Shown here piece by piece: positions 44,743 to 53,017 of a stretch of 64,000 bases of DNA. Under the pieces are notes generated by a model. The model searched no databases and was not told the origin of the DNA. It saw nothing but the letters and a program-made list of their open reading frames with translations. The translations under genes were made by a program, and so were the position numbers. This stretch comes from Kitasatospora azatica KCTC 9699 (GTDB taxonomy: Bacteria; Actinomycetota; Actinomycetes; Streptomycetales; Streptomycetaceae). Location of the stretch: contig NZ_JQMO01000002.1 of NCBI RefSeq assembly GCF_000744785.1, forward strand, positions 1,860,001-1,924,000. Direction: 5' to 3'. Position 1 is the stretch's first letter. Each line of letters starts with the position of its first letter.

Positions 44743-44886
44743 CGGTCGCCTCGTGCAGCCGTTGCGGCATGCCGGCGTCGACTTGCGGGAAGTCGATCGC
44801 CGGGATCGTTTCGGCCTGGGAGCGCGGGAAGGTGTGCCAGGTGTCGGCGCGGCGGGATCCGGCGTGCCCGCAGGCTCCCGAGGTGC

Positions 44887-44920
44887 GGTCCGGGCCGCCG
44901 GTGTTTCGGCGGCCCGGACC
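44887..44920 (-). terminator. Terminator of secreted clan GH-A hydrolase gene
   Basis: GGTCCGGGCCGCCG pairs with CGGCGGCCCGGACC over a 6-base loop, 15 bp after the stop codon of the gene at 44936. Confidence 0.85.
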
Positions 44921-44935
44921 AGGTGGTGTGTGGTG

Positions 44936-47116
44936 TCAGAAGGTGGTTGCCGAGTCCAGGGCGATGGTGTTGTTGGAGCTCGCGCCGTTCTTGGTTCCGG
45001 TGACGGTGATGGTGACGGTGTGGGTTCCGGAGGTCAGGCCCGAGATGGTGAACAGGCTGGCTCCCGGGATCCGGGTGGCGCTGTAGTCGTCGACGCTGCG
45101 GGCGGTGCCGCCGTCCACCGAGTAGGTGGCGATGCCCTGGTCCACGTCCTTGACGCCGTAGATGACCGCGCCGGTGCCGGTGAAGGTGAGTGTGGCGGTC
45201 GATCCGGTGGTGTTGTTCCAGTGGGTGGTTCCGCTGTACAGGTCGCCGATGCCGGTGGTGGCGCCCCAGTTGCTGCCGTAACCGAACCGGTTGGTGCCGG
45301 TGGTGGCTGCGTCGTCGATGGTCGAGACGTTCGGCGTGACGGTGGCGTAGTCCAGGGCGACCGTCACGTTGGTGCTGGCGGTGTTCTTCGTCCCGGTGTT
45401 GCTGATGGTGACGGTGTGGGTGCCGGAGCTGAGGCCGGTGGTGGACCACAGGGGTGCCTGTGAGGTGCGGGTGGTGGCGTAGTCGTCGGCGTAGGTCGCC
45501 GGGCCGCCGTCGACGGAGAACGCGGCGATCCCCTGGTCGTGGTCCTTGACGCCCCAGATGGTGGCGCCGCTGCCGGTGAAGGTGTAGGTGGCGCTGGCGC
45601 CGGTGGTGTTGCTCCAGTGCGCGGTGCCCTGGAGCAGGTCTGACACGCCGGTGGCGGTGCCCCAGTTGGCGCCGTAGCCGAAGTGGTCGGTGCCGGAGGT
45701 GGCGGTGTCGTCGGTGGTGGTGTCGCTGGTGACCGAGCCGGGCGGCGTCACGTACACGGCGTAGGCGCCGTTCTTGTCGCCCAGGGCGACCGGCACGGTG
45801 ATGGCCCCGCCGGAGACGGTGAGGTTGCCGCTGAAGACGGTCTGGGGGCTGTTCAACGAGGCCACGTCGGGGATCCGGTCGACCTCGACGTGGGTGGCTC
45901 CACCGGAGGCGAGCCAGGGGACCGACCCGAATCCGGTGATGGAGACGTTGGCCTGTCCGACGAATCCGGCCGAATCGCCGATGAGCGCGGCGGCCTGGTT
46001 CTTGGTGCTGTCGATGGCGGCGGTGATGGTGGTGCTACCGCTGCCGGTGGTGGCCACCCGCGTTCCGGTCAGGGTCGCGTAGGCGCGGTAGGTCCAGTAC
46101 TGGCCGGAGGGGACCAGGTTCCCGCCGGTGTGGGTGAGGGTGACGCCGAGGTCGCCGGAGGTGCAGCAGTTGATCCACTCCGTGCGGGCCGCGGTGGCCA
46201 TGCCGGACTGGGCGAAGCGGTCCAGGATCCAGGCGGTGTGGGCGGCGTCCTGCTGGTTCGGGACGAGGTACTCGTTGGAGGACTGGGTGAGGCCGGTGAT
46301 GCCGGCGGCGGACAGGTATCCGTTGACCTGGGCGACCGCGGCGACCGGGTCGTCGGTGGTGCCGCCTCCGAGGTGATAACTGATGACGTTGGGCAGGGTG
46401 CCGGCGGCCTGTGCGGTCTGGATCCACGTCTGCAGGGCGCTCGTGGGGTTGGAGGCGTACGCGGGGCCGTCGATGCGCGCGGACGGGGCGACCCGCCGGA
46501 TTTCCCGGACGGCGCTGTTCCACATGTTCCAGTACTGCGTGCCGATCCCGGGAGGGAAGAAGCCGCCGGCGTTGGGCTCGTTGTAGGGCTCGTAGGTGAC
46601 GGTGACGCCGGCGGACTGCATGGCGGCCACGGTGTCGTCGATGAACGTGGTCCAGCTCGAGCAGTCGCCGTTGTTGCAGGGGTAGAGCGCGTTGCCCGGC
46701 TGGGACAGGTCGGCGCCCCACAGGTCGCTGAGCATCAGGACGTACTCGGCGTGGTACGGGGCCTGGGTGACGCGCTTGGCCTGGGCGATGATGGAGTTGA
46801 TGCGGGCCTGGTAGCCGGCCCCGGCCTTGTAGCCGTCGCCGATCCAGCCGTCGCCGGCGACGCGCGCCCCGCCGCCGCGCATCAGGGTGAGGTTGAGCGG
46901 CTGGAGGTAGTTGTCGCCGGGGGCGCTGCCGTCCTGGCTCAGGCCGTACAGGTAGCCCTCGCCGACGCCGGTCATGGGCCCGGCGGTGGTGGACAGGTCG
47001 ACGCTCAGCGTTTCGGTGGTGGCGCTGGCTGTGGGCGGTATGACCAGCAGCGTCAGGGCGGCGGTCGCGGCGACCGCCAGCCAGCTCTTGATCTTGAGGC
47101 GTGCAGGGAGTGCCAT
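44936..47116 (-). CDS. Secreted clan GH-A glycoside hydrolase with two repeat domains
   Basis: This encodes 726 residues from ATG with AAGGACAG upstream; a signal peptide ends near TASATT (residue 33). The catalytic part (about 35-400) has the clan GH-A signature: acid/base Glu180 in TYEPYNEPN and probable nucleophile Glu282 in SSNEYLV, with GVGEGYLYGLS and PLNLTLMRGGGA near the start. It most resembles GH39/GH30-type enzymes, but the family is not certain. About residues 475-600 and 600-726 are two copies of one beta-rich domain (RFGYGSNWGATTG and HFGYGANWGTATG), probably carbohydrate-binding. It is divergent from a broken lacI and likely once controlled by it. Confidence 0.75.
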   Translation of the reverse strand: MALPARLKIKSWLAVAATAALTLLVIPPTASATTETLSVDLSTTAGPMTGVGEGYLYGLSQDGSAPGDNYLQPLNLTLMRGGGARVAGDGWIGDGYKAGAGYQARINSIIAQAKRVTQAPYHAEYVLMLSDLWGADLSQPGNALYPCNNGDCSSWTTFIDDTVAAMQSAGVTVTYEPYNEPNAGGFFPPGIGTQYWNMWNSAVREIRRVAPSARIDGPAYASNPTSALQTWIQTAQAAGTLPNVISYHLGGGTTDDPVAAVAQVNGYLSAAGITGLTQSSNEYLVPNQQDAAHTAWILDRFAQSGMATAARTEWINCCTSGDLGVTLTHTGGNLVPSGQYWTYRAYATLTGTRVATTGSGSTTITAAIDSTKNQAAALIGDSAGFVGQANVSITGFGSVPWLASGGATHVEVDRIPDVASLNSPQTVFSGNLTVSGGAITVPVALGDKNGAYAVYVTPPGSVTSDTTTDDTATSGTDHFGYGANWGTATGVSDLLQGTAHWSNTTGASATYTFTGSGATIWGVKDHDQGIAAFSVDGGPATYADDYATTRTSQAPLWSTTGLSSGTHTVTISNTGTKNTASTNVTVALDYATVTPNVSTIDDAATTGTNRFGYGSNWGATTGIGDLYSGTTHWNNTTGSTATLTFTGTGAVIYGVKDVDQGIATYSVDGGTARSVDDYSATRIPGASLFTISGLTSGTHTVTITVTGTKNGASSNNTIALDSATTF

Positions 47117-47445
47117 GGGGACTGTCCTTCTGGATGAAGAAACACGATGGTGCACTTGCCGGGATCGGTCAGGCCCCAGTCCGGAGATTCCCTGTTCGGG
47201 GGGCGGGGGGCGGGCCGGTCCGCCGTTCGGCGCGCGATGCGTCGTACGTGGGGAGGGCGGGGTGGTATGCCCTCGGATCGCCGTCCGGGCGAGACGCCCG
47301 GTGTCGAATCGGTTCGTCAGAAAGTAGGGGGCCCGGATCGGTGATGTCAATGCCGGATGAGCGTTAGGTTTCAGAAAAGAAGCAGGCCGTTCATGTGGTC
47401 GACACATGACCCCCGTAGGGACTAGCCTCGCGTCCACTCAACGGT

Positions 47446-47459
47446 TCGAACCGGTTCGA
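47446..47459. promoter_or_regulatory. Perfect palindromic operator candidate
   Basis: TCGAACCGGTTCGA is a perfect 14-base palindrome; it overlaps another one, CGGTTCGAACCG at 47442-47453. They lie between the broken lacI (47502) and the secreted hydrolase (start 47116), as expected for an operator of a divergent LacI regulator. Confidence 0.6.
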
Positions 47460-47501
47460 CGCGCGGGAGTCGATCCGCATCATCCAGCATCGGAGAGTCG
47501 C

Positions 47502-47796
47502 GTGAACATTGGTGAGATCGCTCGGCGTGCGGGAGTTGCGCGCAGCACGGTGTCGTACGCGCTGTCCGGGAAGCGTCCGATCCCGCCCGAGACCCGGGCG
47601 CGGATCCAGGCGTTGATAGACGAGCTCGACTACCTACCAGCCCAGCGCCACCCCGCGGGCGCTGTCCTCGGGTGAGACCCGCACCGTGGGTCTGGCGTTT
47701 CCGCCGGCCAGCGGCCACTACCCCGACATGCAGTTGGATTTCATCGGCTCGCTGGTCGAGGCCGCCAGCGGGTTCGGCTACGACGTGCTGCTGGAT
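47502..47796 (+). pseudogene. LacI-family regulator broken by frameshift and IS110
   Basis: The HTH (VNIGEIARRAGVARSTVSYA) is intact, but the frame shifts near 47640-47670 right after DELDYLP. The sensor core continues in another frame (TVGLAFPPASGHYPDMQLDF, SLVEAASGFGYDVLL) and is cut at about 47796 where IS110 DNA begins. Without this repressor the secreted hydrolase may be expressed constitutively. Confidence 0.8.
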
Positions 47797-49270
47797 AGGG
47801 GTGGTTTGCTGAGTAGGCTCAACAACCTCGATTCAGAGGTCCCTACCTTGTTGATCGGGATGAGCGAGCCACTCGTAGGGTTGGCTCACCCAGGGTGTCG
47901 GGTGTGGCTTTCAGAGGTCTGCCGCCCGTGGCTTCCATCGATGCGCCGCCCGACACCCCCGACGACTCGGCTGCTGATTAGGAATTGCGACTCCGATCGC
48001 TGTGTAGGGACTCGACAGCGAGGTCGTCTGTGGTGCACGTAGGCAAACGACCCGTGGAGAGCGCACGTGAGAGCGATCTGGGCCGGTATCGACGCCGGCA
48101 AGGCCCACCACCACTGCGTGGTGATCGACGACACCGGTAAGCGGCTGCTGTCGCGGCGTGTGGCCAACGACGAGCTGGAACTCCTTCAGCTCCTCGCCGA
48201 CGTCCTGGCCCTGGGCGACCAGGTCACCTGGGGCATCGACCTGGCCGACGGTGGTGCCGCCCTCGTGATCGAGCTGCTGCTCAACCACGGCCAGCACGCG
48301 CTCTACATTCCGGGCATGGCCGTCAACCGCGCCTCCGAGGGTTACCGCGGCGACGGCAAGACCGACGCCAAGGACGCGGCGATCATCGCCGACCAGGCCC
48401 GCATCCGCCGGGACCCGCAACCTCTGCGACCCGGCGACGAACTGATCACCGAGCTCAAAGTCCTCACCGGCCACCGCCGCGACCTCGTGGACGACCGCAC
48501 CCGGACGGTCAACCGGCTGCGCGGACACCTCACCGGTATCTTCCCCGCTCTGGAACGAGCCCTGGACCTGACCAACGCCGGCCCGCTGGTCCTCCTCGCC
48601 GGCTACCAAACCCCGGCCGCCCTACGTCGCACCGGTGCCCGGCGCCTGGAGACCTGGTTGCGCAACCGCAAGGTCCGCGGGGCCGCACAGCTGGCCGCGG
48701 ACGCCCTGGCCGCAGCCGGGAGCCAGCACACCAGCGTGACCGGCGAGAAGCCCACGGCCCAACTCGCGCAAACCCTGGCGAGGGATGTGACGCGCCTCAA
48801 CCAGCAGGTCGCCGACATCGACAAGGTCATCGAGGCCCGGTTTCGCGAGCACGCGCACGCCGAAGTAGTCGCGAGCATGCCCGGCGGCATCGGGCCCCTG
48901 CTCGGCGCCGAGTTCCTCGCCGCCACCGGCGGCGACCTGTCCGCATTCGCCACCCCGGACCGCCTTGCCGGATTCGCCGGAGTCGCCCCGGCTCCCCGCG
49001 ACTCGGGCAAGATCAGCGGCAACCTCCATCGCCCCAAGCGATACAGCCGAGGTCTTCAACGCGTCTTCTACACCTCCGCGTTGATCAGCATCCGGTGCTG
49101 CGAGGAGTCCCGCCGCTTCTACGACCGCAAGCGCGCCGAGGGCAAGCGGCACACTCAGGCAGTCCTCGCCCTTGCCCGACGCCGCGTCAATGTTCTGTGG
49201 GCCCTCCTGCGTGACGGACGGTGCTATGAGCCGCTACCGCCCGTCACCGCGGCCGCTTGACAACAACATT
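47797..49270 (+). mobile_element. IS110-family insertion sequence
   Basis: The left end is placed where the lacI pseudogene sequence stops; the right end is set just after the transposase stop, approximately. About 270 bp of non-coding DNA precede the transposase, a feature of IS110 elements, in which that segment encodes the bridge RNA. No terminal inverted repeats are seen, as is normal for the family. Exact ends are uncertain. Confidence 0.75.
48067..49260 (+). CDS. IS110-family transposase
   Basis: This encodes 397 residues. The N-terminal DEDD (RuvC-like) domain shows WAGIDAGKAHHHCVVID, GIDLADGGAAL and TDAKDAAIIADQAR; the C-terminal Tnp20 domain shows ASMPGGIGPLLGAEFLAATG and FAGVAPAPRDSGKIS, with the serine expected for catalysis. 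Length and motifs are complete, so it may be active. The start GTG (read MRAIWAGID) has GTGGAGAG about 8 bases upstream. Confidence 0.95.
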   Translation: MRAIWAGIDAGKAHHHCVVIDDTGKRLLSRRVANDELELLQLLADVLALGDQVTWGIDLADGGAALVIELLLNHGQHALYIPGMAVNRASEGYRGDGKTDAKDAAIIADQARIRRDPQPLRPGDELITELKVLTGHRRDLVDDRTRTVNRLRGHLTGIFPALERALDLTNAGPLVLLAGYQTPAALRRTGARRLETWLRNRKVRGAAQLAADALAAAGSQHTSVTGEKPTAQLAQTLARDVTRLNQQVADIDKVIEARFREHAHAEVVASMPGGIGPLLGAEFLAATGGDLSAFATPDRLAGFAGVAPAPRDSGKISGNLHRPKRYSRGLQRVFYTSALISIRCCEESRRFYDRKRAEGKRHTQAVLALARRRVNVLWALLRDGRCYEPLPPVTAAA

Positions 49271-49449
49271 AGAAATCGTAGTAGAGCTCGAAGTCGTGCA
49301 CGCGCGGACCAACATGGACCGCAGCAACGGGCGGGCGCCGACCTGTAGCCGTTGGTAGCGTCACCAGTGGTAGTGCCATGAGCCAACCGGTCACAACAGC
49401 TCCAGCACCCCAACCACCCCCGACCGCCGTGGGCAACGGTGCGTGTCCC

Positions 49450-49772
49450 CCTCCGAGTTGAACCCCTAATGGCCAACTCGACTCGACCAAAGCTCGCTTC
49501 AGGTTCCACGGAGTCCGGCTGGTCGCCTGTCCTCGCCTCCCGCCACCCGGCGCCGTACAGCGTTGTAGCGCTGGGAGCCGTCGCTCCCAGCCCAACCGCC
49601 GGCACCACACCCATCAGCGCAAAACCACCATCAGGTGTCAGCGAATCAGCAGGTACACCCTTGACCAGCTGTCAAATGGCCTCGGGACACGGGCACTCCC
49701 AACTTCAAGGGCCCAAAACCGTTGACAGGTAACACTGCTCCCAGCCAAAGGAACGTGGGAGCAGCAGGTCAG
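49450..49772. repeat. 323-bp direct repeat, copy 2
   Basis: This is almost identical to 17812-18134 in the same orientation. It lies between the IS110 element and the tRNA-derived junction. Recombination between the copies would remove 31.6 kb including the whole carbohydrate island. Confidence 0.9.
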
Positions 49773-49896
49773 CGACCCGCAACCGGTTGTCCGCAGCCCC
49801 GCGCTCCCTACATGCCCAACGCGCCCACCCCGACACGGGAAGATCTTTGCCAACTCGACCGGATCGGGTGACGATCCGCGGCTCCGTGTTGACCCC

Positions 49897-49915
49897 TGGG
49901 AGCGAATCGCTCCCA
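49897..49915. promoter_or_regulatory. Perfect inverted repeat TGGGAGCGA/TCGCTCCCA
   Basis: TGGGAGCGA and TCGCTCCCA flank one base. A TTGACC sits 2 bp to the left. The halves resemble the CebR box (TGGGAGCGCTCCCA), but the centre is longer, so the protein that binds, if any, is unknown. Confidence 0.4.
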
Positions 49916-49970
49916 TTTACTTCCAACACTCCCAGCCCCCGTGCTCCCAGAACCCCACCCCAGGAACGGC

Positions 49971-50003
49971 AAAAGGCCGTATCCCGAAAGCAGAATACGG
50001 CCT
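49971..50003 (-). terminator. Intrinsic terminator downstream of the tRNA-Pro fragment
   Basis: On the minus strand AGGCCGTAT pairs with ATACGGCCT over a 12-base loop and ends in TTTT. It stands where a tRNA-Pro transcript would end, suggesting that the sequence left of 50035 is the native downstream flank of the tRNA gene. Confidence 0.8.
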
Positions 50004-50034
50004 CTGACCTGCGACTTTGGACATCAGTCCGAAG

Positions 50035-50084
50035 TCGGGACGACAGGATTTGAACCTGCGACCCCTTGACCCCCAGTCAAGTGC
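50035..50084 (-). repeat. tRNA-Pro-derived attachment-site core, right copy
   Basis: 50035-50076 is identical to 20798-20839. On the minus strand it is a tRNA-Pro(GGG) 3' half: GCACTTGACTGGGGGTCAAG (anticodon arm), T-arm and acceptor end. The D-arm and 5' acceptor strand are missing, so it is not a complete tRNA. The integrase gene begins 0.5 kb to the right, the usual place next to its own attachment site. Confidence 0.85.
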
Positions 50085-50605
50085 TTCAAGTAGTGTCGCC
50101 AGCCAGGACCTTGAGGTCCTGGCTTCTCTGTTGCGTCAACAAGACTCGGAGATAAGCAAGTTGGATTATGCGAACGCCTAAACCGAACAGGCACCGTCGG
50201 GAATAGATGACGGTTCGTCAGTTACTACTTTGTGCACAAGCGCCCGTTATGACCCATGGGCGCTCATAGGCGCTCATCGCGTGTGGTCCCAAAGTGGTCC
50301 CAAGAGTTCCGGGGCGGCTCCAGTCACCGCGAGTAACAGCAATCTGGCGGACCCTCAGCAACCACCGGTGGCCGCGCCCGGCAGGCCCCACGCAACGCCG
50401 CCGACCGTTGTGACCGCTGCGAGCAGATCAAGGTCGACTACCCATCGGCTACGGATCGTGATCTTCCGCGCGGTGTGTCTTCTTGAGCGTGTCCTGCCCG
50501 ATTGCTCCCGCCCTGCCTCGCGCCCCGCTCCGCGCGCTCTGCCGACACGCCCGACCGCCCGGCGAATCTTGGACCCGTAACCGCCCGGGCCAAGGAGGAA
50601 CCACC
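50085..50605. other. Integrase upstream region
   Basis: No gene is supported. The sequence has short repeats (GGCGCTCATAGGCGCTCAT near 50258 and GTGGTCCCAAAGTGGTCCCAA near 50282) that may be integrase arm-type binding sites. AAGGAGG near 50593 is the integrase ribosome binding site. Confidence 0.5.
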
Positions 50606-51856
50606 ATGGGACAGCGTACGAAGCGCGGCAGGGTCTACCGCCGATGCGGCTGCCAGGACCAGAACAAGAAGCAGCTCGGCCCCTGGTGCATGCGACTGCT
50701 GGAGGACGCGAAGCACGGCACCTGGACCTACGCCGTCGACCTCGCCCCCGAGGACGGCCGGCGCCGAACCCGCCGCAGGGGCGGATTCGCCACCCGTGCC
50801 GAAGCCGCCCGCGAGATGGCCGCCGTCCTGGACGGCGAGCTGCGCGGCGTCTACGAGAACCGCCGCACCACCGTCGCCGGCTACCTACGCGAATGGCTCG
50901 CCGTGAGGAAGGAGGCTCTCGCGCCGAACACCTACGCCGGCTACAAGGCCTGCGTCGAACGCGACCTCATCCCCGCCTTCGGCCACCGCAGACTCCTCGA
51001 CCTGCGCGCCAAGCACATCAACGACTGGATCACCGCCCAACTCGCAGCCAAGCGGGGCAGCGTCACCGTCTACCGGGCTATCTCTACTCTCCGCAACGCG
51101 CTGAACGCCGCGGTCCGCTCCTGGCGGCTGCGCTACAACCCCGCCAAACACTCCGTCCCGCCCAAGCCCCGCGCAGACGAGCGCACCTGCTGGACACCCG
51201 AGCAGGCCGCGACCTTCCTTCGACACTGCGCCGAGCACTACGCCGACCAGCTCACCGACCTCTTCGAAGTCATGCTCGGCACCGGCATGCGCCGCGGCGA
51301 GATCCTGGCCCTGCACTGGTCCGACGTCCACCTCATGGACCGCAAGCTCTTCGTCCGCTGGAACCTGGCCGCCGTCAACAACGGCAAACTCCACCTCGGC
51401 CAGCCCAAAACTCCAGCCAGCCGCGCCTGGATCAGCCTCTCCCCCAGAGTCATGACCACCCTCCACCGCCGAGCCGCCATCCAGATGGCCAACCACCCCG
51501 ACGGCCGCCTCGAAGGACTCGTCTTCTCCCACGGCGACGGATCACCCCTGCGACCCCAATGGGTCCTCGACCAGCTCCGCAAGCGCACCGCCGAGATCGA
51601 CCTGCCCCGCATCGGCCTTCACGACCTCAGACACACCGCCGCCAGCATCATGATCGCCATGGGCATCCCCCTGGCCATCGTCTCCAAGACCCTGCGCCAC
51701 GCCACCCTCGCCACCACCATCAACCTCTACGGCCACCTCTTCAAAGACTCCGCCGACCAAGCCGTCAACGCCCTCGGCGACGCCCTGGACAAGGCCGATG
51801 CCGATCACCGGAGCGCCACTCCCGTGATCGAGAGTGTGCCGCCGATGGCGGCATAG
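50606..51856 (+). CDS. int: Tyrosine-type site-specific integrase
   Basis: This encodes 416 residues from ATG with AAGGAGG upstream. An N-terminal zinc-like motif (CGCQDQ...C) and AP2-like arm-binding part are followed by a SAM-like core-binding domain (about 85-180) and the catalytic domain with Arg229 (TGMRRGEIL), His339-x-x-Arg342 (HDLRHTAAS), His365 (LRHATL) and Tyr375 (NLYGHL). All catalytic residues are present. It integrates DNA into the tRNA-Pro 3' end next to it, like integrases of actinomycete integrative elements (AICEs). No excisionase or Rep gene is visible nearby. Confidence 0.95.
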   Translation: MGQRTKRGRVYRRCGCQDQNKKQLGPWCMRLLEDAKHGTWTYAVDLAPEDGRRRTRRRGGFATRAEAAREMAAVLDGELRGVYENRRTTVAGYLREWLAVRKEALAPNTYAGYKACVERDLIPAFGHRRLLDLRAKHINDWITAQLAAKRGSVTVYRAISTLRNALNAAVRSWRLRYNPAKHSVPPKPRADERTCWTPEQAATFLRHCAEHYADQLTDLFEVMLGTGMRRGEILALHWSDVHLMDRKLFVRWNLAAVNNGKLHLGQPKTPASRAWISLSPRVMTTLHRRAAIQMANHPDGRLEGLVFSHGDGSPLRPQWVLDQLRKRTAEIDLPRIGLHDLRHTAASIMIAMGIPLAIVSKTLRHATLATTINLYGHLFKDSADQAVNALGDALDKADADHRSATPVIESVPPMAA

Positions 51857-51907
51857 ACCCGGGATGTGACTGACCCTCATAGGTGACTCCGCAGCAGCGG
51901 TCGCGCC

Positions 51908-52555
51908 CTACGCTCCGGTGAGTTCCTGGTGCCAGTCAGCGAACTCCTCGCGGATCGCAGCGGCCGCGGCCGGGTCGAGCCCGTAGGCGGCGAACTGCTT
52001 GTCGCTGTAGCGAGCGACGCGCCGCAGTGCGTCGGCGAACATCTGCTCGTCGAAGCCGGCGTCGTTCTGGGCGGCGAGTTCGAGCAGCCGCTGGCGGGAG
52101 TAGCCGGCTTTGAGGAGTCCGTCGACGTCGATCGCGTCGCGGACCTCCGCTCGGCTGAACAGCGCACCGGTCTTTCCCGCGGCGACGTCATCGCGATGCA
52201 GGACCGGCCCGAGGTCGGAGGCCACCGGCGGGTGGTGGAGGAACTCAGCGACCAACTCGACCTTGCTCTGGAATCCCGTGGCCGGGTCGGTGACGTTCAT
52301 GCGGGCGTAGGTCGGCACCTGCTGCGCGACCTCAACCGAATACCCGGCGGCCTCGTACGCCGCAGCGGCCCGCACGACGGCGGCCGGCATCTCCTTGGCC
52401 GCGCGGTCGATCGGCGCGAACAAGTCGACATCGTCGCTGAGCCGGTCGACGATGTGGTGCGCTTGGACGGCGTAGCCGCCCGCGAGGGCATAGCCGTAGT
52501 CCTCGGCGAGAGCGTCCAGCCCGATCGTGATCAGGCGCCGGTGCAGGTCGTCCAC
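51908..52555 (-). CDS. AbiEii/AbiGii-type nucleotidyltransferase toxin
   Basis: This encodes 215 residues from GTG. The nucleotidyltransferase motif GGYAVQAHHIV (Gly26-Gly27) followed by LSDDVDLF (Asp42, Asp44) is the signature of the AbiEii (type IV toxin-antitoxin) family. The C-terminal half is helical. Such enzymes modify tRNA or other RNA 3' ends and cause growth arrest or phage abortive infection. Its GTG shares a base with the stop codon of the upstream gene, so they are coupled. Confidence 0.8.
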   Translation of the reverse strand: MDDLHRRLITIGLDALAEDYGYALAGGYAVQAHHIVDRLSDDVDLFAPIDRAAKEMPAAVVRAAAAYEAAGYSVEVAQQVPTYARMNVTDPATGFQSKVELVAEFLHHPPVASDLGPVLHRDDVAAGKTGALFSRAEVRDAIDVDGLLKAGYSRQRLLELAAQNDAGFDEQMFADALRRVARYSDKQFAAYGLDPAAAAAIREEFADWHQELTGA

Positions 52556-52875
52556 TACGCGGCAGCCGCCCTCGACCCGAGCTCGGGGAAGCGGGCCTGC
52601 CAGACCGCACGGGCCTCCCGGGGCAGGAACAGCTCGGGCCAGATCCTCAGCAGGGTGGCCCGGTCCAAGTTGGCATGGAGGTCGTCGGGGGTCTGCGCCT
52701 CCCGGATCACGCGCTCGTACATCAGCACGAGGTCGGCATGATCCGCGAGGTCGTAGGCGTACTGCGGGCCCCAGTCGATGTATCGCGGCAACGCGACCGT
52801 GCCGGTCGTCGGCCCGGTCAACAGGCCGAGCGAGGCCGGTAGCGCATAGGGCTTGGCCACGGCATACCTACTCAT
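52555..52875 (-). CDS. Partner/antitoxin-like protein of the AbiEii gene
   Basis: This encodes 106 residues beginning MSRYAVAKPYALPASLGLLT. It is a small soluble protein of a kind often found just upstream of actinobacterial nucleotidyltransferase toxins (GTVALPRYIDWGP, LVLMYERVIREAQTPDDLHA). It has no clear helix-turn-helix, so its role as antitoxin rests on position and 1-bp overlap. The start ATG was chosen over an upstream frame with no ribosome binding site. Confidence 0.65.
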   Translation of the reverse strand: MSRYAVAKPYALPASLGLLTGPTTGTVALPRYIDWGPQYAYDLADHADLVLMYERVIREAQTPDDLHANLDRATLLRIWPELFLPREARAVWQARFPELGSRAAAA

Positions 52876-53017
52876 GCCCTCAGTCTGCCGTACGACCGGC
52901 GGTGGCGATGGCGGATCGCCGATCACGGCCGGATCGGAACACTCGGTACGGCCGCCCTGCCTGGGCGTGGCGGAGTGCGGGACGGCCAGAGTTTGCTGGT
53001 CGTCGTCTCCGCCGCGC

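Noticed and set aside
49271..49449. Gene end on the minus strand (ends in VHDFELYYDF)
   Set aside because: Too short to identify, with no upstream coding continuation; probably a scrap beside the IS110 element.
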